Assembly: GCA_009774765.1 (NCBI GenBank)
Contig: VSOK01000002.1
Coordinates: 34,907-98,906 of the forward strand
Direction of reading: 5' to 3'
Length of the DNA: 64,000 bases
Origin: Bacteroidales bacterium
GTDB lineage: Bacteria; Bacteroidota; Bacteroidia; Bacteroidales; UBA932
Part shown: positions 60,656-64,000 of the stretch, piece after piece
How positions within the stretch are numbered: position 1 is the first letter of the stretch
Layout: every line of letters starts with the position of its first letter
Translations under genes and position numbers: made by a program
The notes under the pieces: model-generated
Seen by the model: only the letters and a program-made list of their open reading frames with translations
Database searches by the model: none
What the model was told of the DNA's origin: nothing

Positions 60656-60674
60656 CAAGTTTGTGTTTACCGGG
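60632..60674 (-). terminator. Terminator of the riboflavin operon
   Basis: A long inverted repeat: CCCGGTAAAC (60639-60648) with GTTTACCGGG (60665-60674), extended inward by ACAAAC/GTTTGT with a 2-base bulge. On the minus strand it is followed by GTTTTATT. It lies 32 bases past the ribH stop. Confidence 0.75.
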
Positions 60675-60705
60675 ATGTAAAGCACAAATATGACAGAAGT
60701 CCCGC

Positions 60706-61167
60706 CTATATCTGTTTCAGAAGATTCACCATTTCAATGGCGGTAGTCATCGCTTCAAAGCCCTTGTTTCCCGCCTTTGTTCCTGCACGCTCCACCGCCT
60801 GCTCTATGGAATCGGTGGTAAGCACTCCGAAAATCACAGGGATTCCGGTCTGCAGACCGACTGAAGCAACACCTTTTGTAGACTCGTTGGCCACCATATC
60901 AAAATGAGGCGTAGCCCCGCGTATCACAGCACCAAGGCATACAACGGCGTCATATTTTCCGCTCTCCGCCATCTTCTTCGCCACAAGAGGTATCTCGAAC
61001 GCTCCGGGAACCCAGGCTATATCCAGCCCGCTTTCGTCCCCGCCGTGCCTGACAAATGCATCCTTTGCACCACCGAGCAGCTTTGAAGTAATAAATTCAT
61101 TGAAACGTGCGGCAACGATGCCGACTTTCTGGCCTTCCGCCAGCAGTTTTCCCTCCAGAATATTCAT
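60706..61167 (-). CDS. ribH: 6,7-dimethyl-8-ribityllumazine synthase
   Basis: A 153-residue enzyme, the usual size, forming icosahedral or pentameric shells in the cytoplasm. It condenses 5-amino-6-ribitylaminouracil with dihydroxybutanone phosphate. Start at 61167 (MNILEGKLLAEGQKVGIVAARFN). Motifs: WVPGAFEIPLVAKKM, CLGAVIRGATPHFDMVANES with the catalytic His, and FGVLTTDSIEQAVERAG. Last gene of the rib operon, 19 bases after ribBA. Confidence 0.97.
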   Translation of the reverse strand: MNILEGKLLAEGQKVGIVAARFNEFITSKLLGGAKDAFVRHGGDESGLDIAWVPGAFEIPLVAKKMAESGKYDAVVCLGAVIRGATPHFDMVANESTKGVASVGLQTGIPVIFGVLTTDSIEQAVERAGTKAGNKGFEAMTTAIEMVNLLKQI

Positions 61168-61186
61168 AACACAAAAATTTAAACAA

Positions 61187-62410
61187 TTACTGTTTTTCCT
61201 CATCCATATTGTTCAGGATATGACCCATCTTCTTGTATTTGGTGTACATATAGAACTCGTTTTTCTCATTGCAGGTCATTTCGACAGGCTCACGTCCCAC
61301 GACTTTGACCCCGAAACCTTCAAGACCTTCCATCTTCAAAGGATTGTTGGTCATCAGCACAACCTTTCCTACCCCAAGGTCCGCAAGCATACAGGCAGCG
61401 GAATCGTACTCCCTGAGATCAGCCTTGAATCCGAGTGCAAGATTGGCCTCGACCGTGTCCATTCCTCCATCCTGAAGGCTGTATGCCTTCAATTTGTTGA
61501 TAAGACCGATTCCCCTGCCTTCCTGACGCATATACAGGAGCACACCCCTGCCATTCTTTTCAATCCTCCTCAAAGCCTCGGCAAGCTGCTCGCCGCAGTC
61601 ACACCGCATAGACCCGAACACGTCACCTGTCAGACATTCCGAGTGAACCCTGCAAAGCACAGGCTCACCATCGGAGACATCCCCTTTGACCAAAGCGATA
61701 TGATGCGCACCGCCTATTCTGTTGACATATCCATAGGCCTTGAAAGTTCCGTATTTTGTAGGGAGCACTGTCTCCGTGACACGCTCCATCAGCATTTCCG
61801 TACGTCTTCTGTACGCTGCCAGGTCCGCTACCGTAATCATTTTAAGATTATGCCTTGCAGCAAATTCCTTCAGCCCGGACATGCGCATCATAGTCCCGTC
61901 ATCATCCATAATCTCGCAGCACAGACCGCATTCTTTCAGGCCGGCCAGCCTCATCAGATCCACTGTAGCCTCCGTATGTCCCTGACGTTCAAGGACTCCT
62001 CCATCCTTTGCCTTCAACGGAAACATGTGCCCGGGACGCCGGAAATCAGAAGCGCGGACACCGTCTTCCACACATTTCATAGCGGTCACGGAACGCTCGT
62101 ACGCAGAAATGCCCGTAGTGGTGGAATTGTGGTCTATGGAGACTGTAAAGGCAGTGCAGTGGTTGTCTGTATTGTCGGACACCATCTGCCCAAGTCCAAG
62201 ATCAGAAGCGAGCTTCGCGCTCATTGGCATACAGATGAGCCCCTTGGCGTATGAAGCCATAAAATTCACATTCTCCGGAGTGGCATACTGTGCGGCACAG
62301 ATCAGATCACCTTCATTTTCCCTGTCAGGATCATCGGTAACCACTATTATACGTCCGTTTCTGAGATCATCTACGGCCTCTTCTATCGTATTGAATTCAA
62401 ATTCTTTCAT
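61187..62410 (-). CDS. ribBA: Bifunctional RibBA (DHBP synthase / GTP cyclohydrolase II)
   Basis: A 407-residue fusion. The N-terminal DHBP synthase half has DDPDRENEGDLICAA near residue 28 and GHMFPLKAKDGGVLERQGHTE. The C-terminal GTP cyclohydrolase II half has the zinc site CLTGDVFGSMRCDCGEQL and YMRQEGRGIGLINKLKAY. It makes both precursors of riboflavin in the cytoplasm. It is 27 bases from ribE. Confidence 0.97.
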   Translation of the reverse strand: MKEFEFNTIEEAVDDLRNGRIIVVTDDPDRENEGDLICAAQYATPENVNFMASYAKGLICMPMSAKLASDLGLGQMVSDNTDNHCTAFTVSIDHNSTTTGISAYERSVTAMKCVEDGVRASDFRRPGHMFPLKAKDGGVLERQGHTEATVDLMRLAGLKECGLCCEIMDDDGTMMRMSGLKEFAARHNLKMITVADLAAYRRRTEMLMERVTETVLPTKYGTFKAYGYVNRIGGAHHIALVKGDVSDGEPVLCRVHSECLTGDVFGSMRCDCGEQLAEALRRIEKNGRGVLLYMRQEGRGIGLINKLKAYSLQDGGMDTVEANLALGFKADLREYDSAACMLADLGVGKVVLMTNNPLKMEGLEGFGVKVVGREPVEMTCNEKNEFYMYTKYKKMGHILNNMDEEKQ

Positions 62411-62437
62411 ATTAATAAAAAACTATCAAACATATTT

Positions 62438-63076
62438 TCAAAATCCGTTCTCCCTTAGAAAATCCAAAGAAAGGCCTCCCGAAGTTTTTTCAGGAGAGAC
62501 AAATGCCTCAACATATTTCGCAAGCATATCGTTCTCCAGATTTACGGTGTCCCCGATTCTCTTCGACACCAGAACAGTCTCGGACTGCGTATGCGGAATC
62601 ACTGATACCCGGAAATATCCTCCGCCTACATCAGCCACAGTAAGGCTTATCCCGTCGATTGCAACCGAACCTTTGCGGATTATATATTTCATGATATCCT
62701 GTCCTGCCGACACTGTAACCCACACGGCATTGTCGTCCTTCTCAAATGCTGCAATCCTTCCCGTACCGTCAATATGGCCCGTCACGACATGTCCGCCGAG
62801 ACGTCCTCCCAACGGAAGAGCCCTTTCAAGATTCACCCTGTCTCCATTGCGCAGAGTGCCCAGCCCGGTACAACGCACGGTCTCAGGCATCACGTCAGCC
62901 GCAAAATATCCGTCCCCTATTCCAGTCACGGTCAGGCACACTCCGTTGACGGCGATGCTGTCACCGGGAATTGTCCCCTCCAGTACCTTATTCGCCTCTA
63001 TTTCAAGGATTACGCTACGCATCCCCTTAGAGACCGACTTTATTTTTCCCATTTCTTCTATTATACCTGTAAACAT
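62438..63076 (-). CDS. ribE: Riboflavin synthase (alpha subunit)
   Basis: A 212-residue enzyme made of two homologous lumazine-binding barrels. The start is the ATG at 63076 (MFTGIIEEMGKI), the universal N-terminus of the family. The repeats show SIAVNGVCLTVTGIG and SVAIDGISLTVADVG. It dismutates two lumazines to riboflavin. It sits 5 bases after the ribD stop. Confidence 0.97.
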   Translation of the reverse strand: MFTGIIEEMGKIKSVSKGMRSVILEIEANKVLEGTIPGDSIAVNGVCLTVTGIGDGYFAADVMPETVRCTGLGTLRNGDRVNLERALPLGGRLGGHVVTGHIDGTGRIAAFEKDDNAVWVTVSAGQDIMKYIIRKGSVAIDGISLTVADVGGGYFRVSVIPHTQSETVLVSKRIGDTVNLENDMLAKYVEAFVSPEKTSGGLSLDFLRENGF

Positions 63077-63081
63077 AATCG

Positions 63082-64000
63082 TCAATTCCCGATGTTTTCC
63101 TTATTGTCATAATCAAGCATACCTCTTATAAGAATATCCCTGCCGACGGTTTCCACCGTCACACCGCACAGATTAAAGGCATCCTTCATACGGCTTATGC
63201 CATCGCCTTCCACCGGCGTTACGGCATCGCGCCCTCCTATGATCTTTGGAGCCACAAAAGCATATACTTCATCCACAAGCTTATTTGAAATGAACGCCGC
63301 ATTCAACTCTCCTCCGCCTTCCAGAAGCACGGAATCAATACCTTTCTTCCCGATCCTGGACAGCATATCGCCGACATCCACCCTGCCTTCACCGTCGGAG
63401 GCACAGCACACGGTTCCGACTCCCAAAGATTCAAGACGTTCTATCTTTTCCTCCGACACCCCTGAAGCATACGCGACCAGCAAAGGATATTCTCCGGCTG
63501 TCCTTACAAGAGCCGAATCCTCAGATATTGCAGCCCCGCTGTCCACGACTATCCTGACAGGCTGTCTCGCACAATCCCCAAGACGGCAGTTCAACATAGG
63601 ATCGTCAGCCTCAACCGTGCCTCGACCTACCATAACGGCCATAAGTCCGCTGCGGAGACTATGCACAATCTCCCTTGCCTGAGGACCTGTAACCCAATTG
63701 GAGTCACCATCCGGAGAAGCGATCTTGCCGTCAATGGTCATCGCCGTCTTCATCACCACCCAAGGTTTTCCGGAAGTGATATATTTAAGGAAAATCCTGT
63801 TCTGCTCACGTATACGGTCCTCCCTGACCCCGCATACGACCTCAATCCCCGCATCGCGCAGAATACCTGCCCCCTTTCCGGAAACCACAGGATTCGGGTC
63901 TTCAATCCCTATCACCACACGTGCTATCCTGTTACTGATTATTGCCTCGGTGCATGGAGGAGTCTTGCCATAATGGCAGCAAGGCTCCAATGTTACATAC
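63082..64000 (-). CDS. ribD: RibD deaminase/reductase, 5' end outside window
   Basis: At least 305 residues without the start codon. The visible N-terminal edge reads YVTLEPCCHYGKTPPCTEAI, the zinc-binding deaminase motif, so only about the first 70 residues are missing. The C-terminal reductase domain has KPWVVMKTAMTIDGKIASPDGDS and the VLLEGGGELNAAFISNKLVDE segment. It carries out the second and third steps of riboflavin synthesis. It is the first gene of the operon in this window; any FMN riboswitch would lie beyond 64000. Confidence 0.96.
   Translation of the reverse strand, partial: YVTLEPCCHYGKTPPCTEAIISNRIARVVIGIEDPNPVVSGKGAGILRDAGIEVVCGVREDRIREQNRIFLKYITSGKPWVVMKTAMTIDGKIASPDGDSNWVTGPQAREIVHSLRSGLMAVMVGRGTVEADDPMLNCRLGDCARQPVRIVVDSGAAISEDSALVRTAGEYPLLVAYASGVSEEKIERLESLGVGTVCCASDGEGRVDVGDMLSRIGKKGIDSVLLEGGGELNAAFISNKLVDEVYAFVAPKIIGGRDAVTPVEGDGISRMKDAFNLCGVTVETVGRDILIRGMLDYDNKENIGN

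Overview
The window reads as chromosomal DNA of a gut-type anaerobic member of the order Bacteroidales. The evidence is several exact Bacteroidetes promoters (TTTG, 18-20 bases, TAnnTTTG), a SusC/SusD pair, many surface lipoproteins with a Cys lipobox, FimB/DUF4906-type fimbrial proteins, Na+-NQR instead of a proton-pumping complex I, an oxygen-defence rubrerythrin and NfnAB. Base composition looks mid-range (not computed). Family or genus cannot be fixed from the sequence alone.

Layout. 1-4.8 kb: an AddA-like helicase (cut by the window edge) and its AddB-like nuclease partner, minus strand. 4.9-8.9 kb: an N-terminal-rubredoxin rubrerythrin, divergent from a two-gene operon of a metzincin-like lipoprotein and a paralogous propeller-like lipoprotein. 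9.4-12.3 kb: dnaK and an RluA-family pseudouridine synthase. 12.3-28.2 kb: a nine-gene minus-strand operon (SusC, SusD, several lipoproteins, two leucine-rich-repeat lipoproteins, a subtilisin-like protease, a DUF1573 protein and a small lipoprotein). It has no glycoside hydrolase and looks built for protein or peptide capture. 28.4-32.3 kb: a fimbria-related lipoprotein pair. 32.4-34.9 kb: a PcrA/UvrD helicase. 35.0-40.9 kb: the complete nqrABCDEF operon. 41.0-45.5 kb: a DUF47 protein, a second fimbria-related lipoprotein pair, and waaA. 45.6-48.9 kb: uvrA and tRNA-Asp. 48.9-51.0 kb: a 2.2-kb repeat island with no intact gene. 51.0-55.1 kb: a Na/Pi cotransporter, a DUF4954 protein and a tiny hydrophobic ORF. 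55.2-60.6 kb: nfnB, nfnA, a heavy-metal-associated protein, a TonB-dependent receptor and a Cys/His-rich protein. 60.7-64.0 kb: the riboflavin operon ribD(partial)-ribE-ribBA-ribH.

The most unusual content is non-coding. The island at 48.9-51.0 kb carries seven copies of a dyad-symmetric element; six are exactly 51 bp, with 11-bp arms and a symmetric TGATAATCA-like centre. It also holds a 428-bp tandem duplication, a decayed transposase and two 104-bp palindromes. A third palindrome of the same family lies at 9.0 kb. A separate ~80-bp repeat carrying a -7 promoter box sits upstream of both uvrA (tandem copies) and the RluA-family gene (one copy, interrupted by ~70 bp). A third repeat, able to fold into a hairpin, occurs twice between cistrons of the SusC/SusD operon. 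No complete new defence or mobile system with protein components was found; the 51-bp dyad array is the best candidate for something undescribed.
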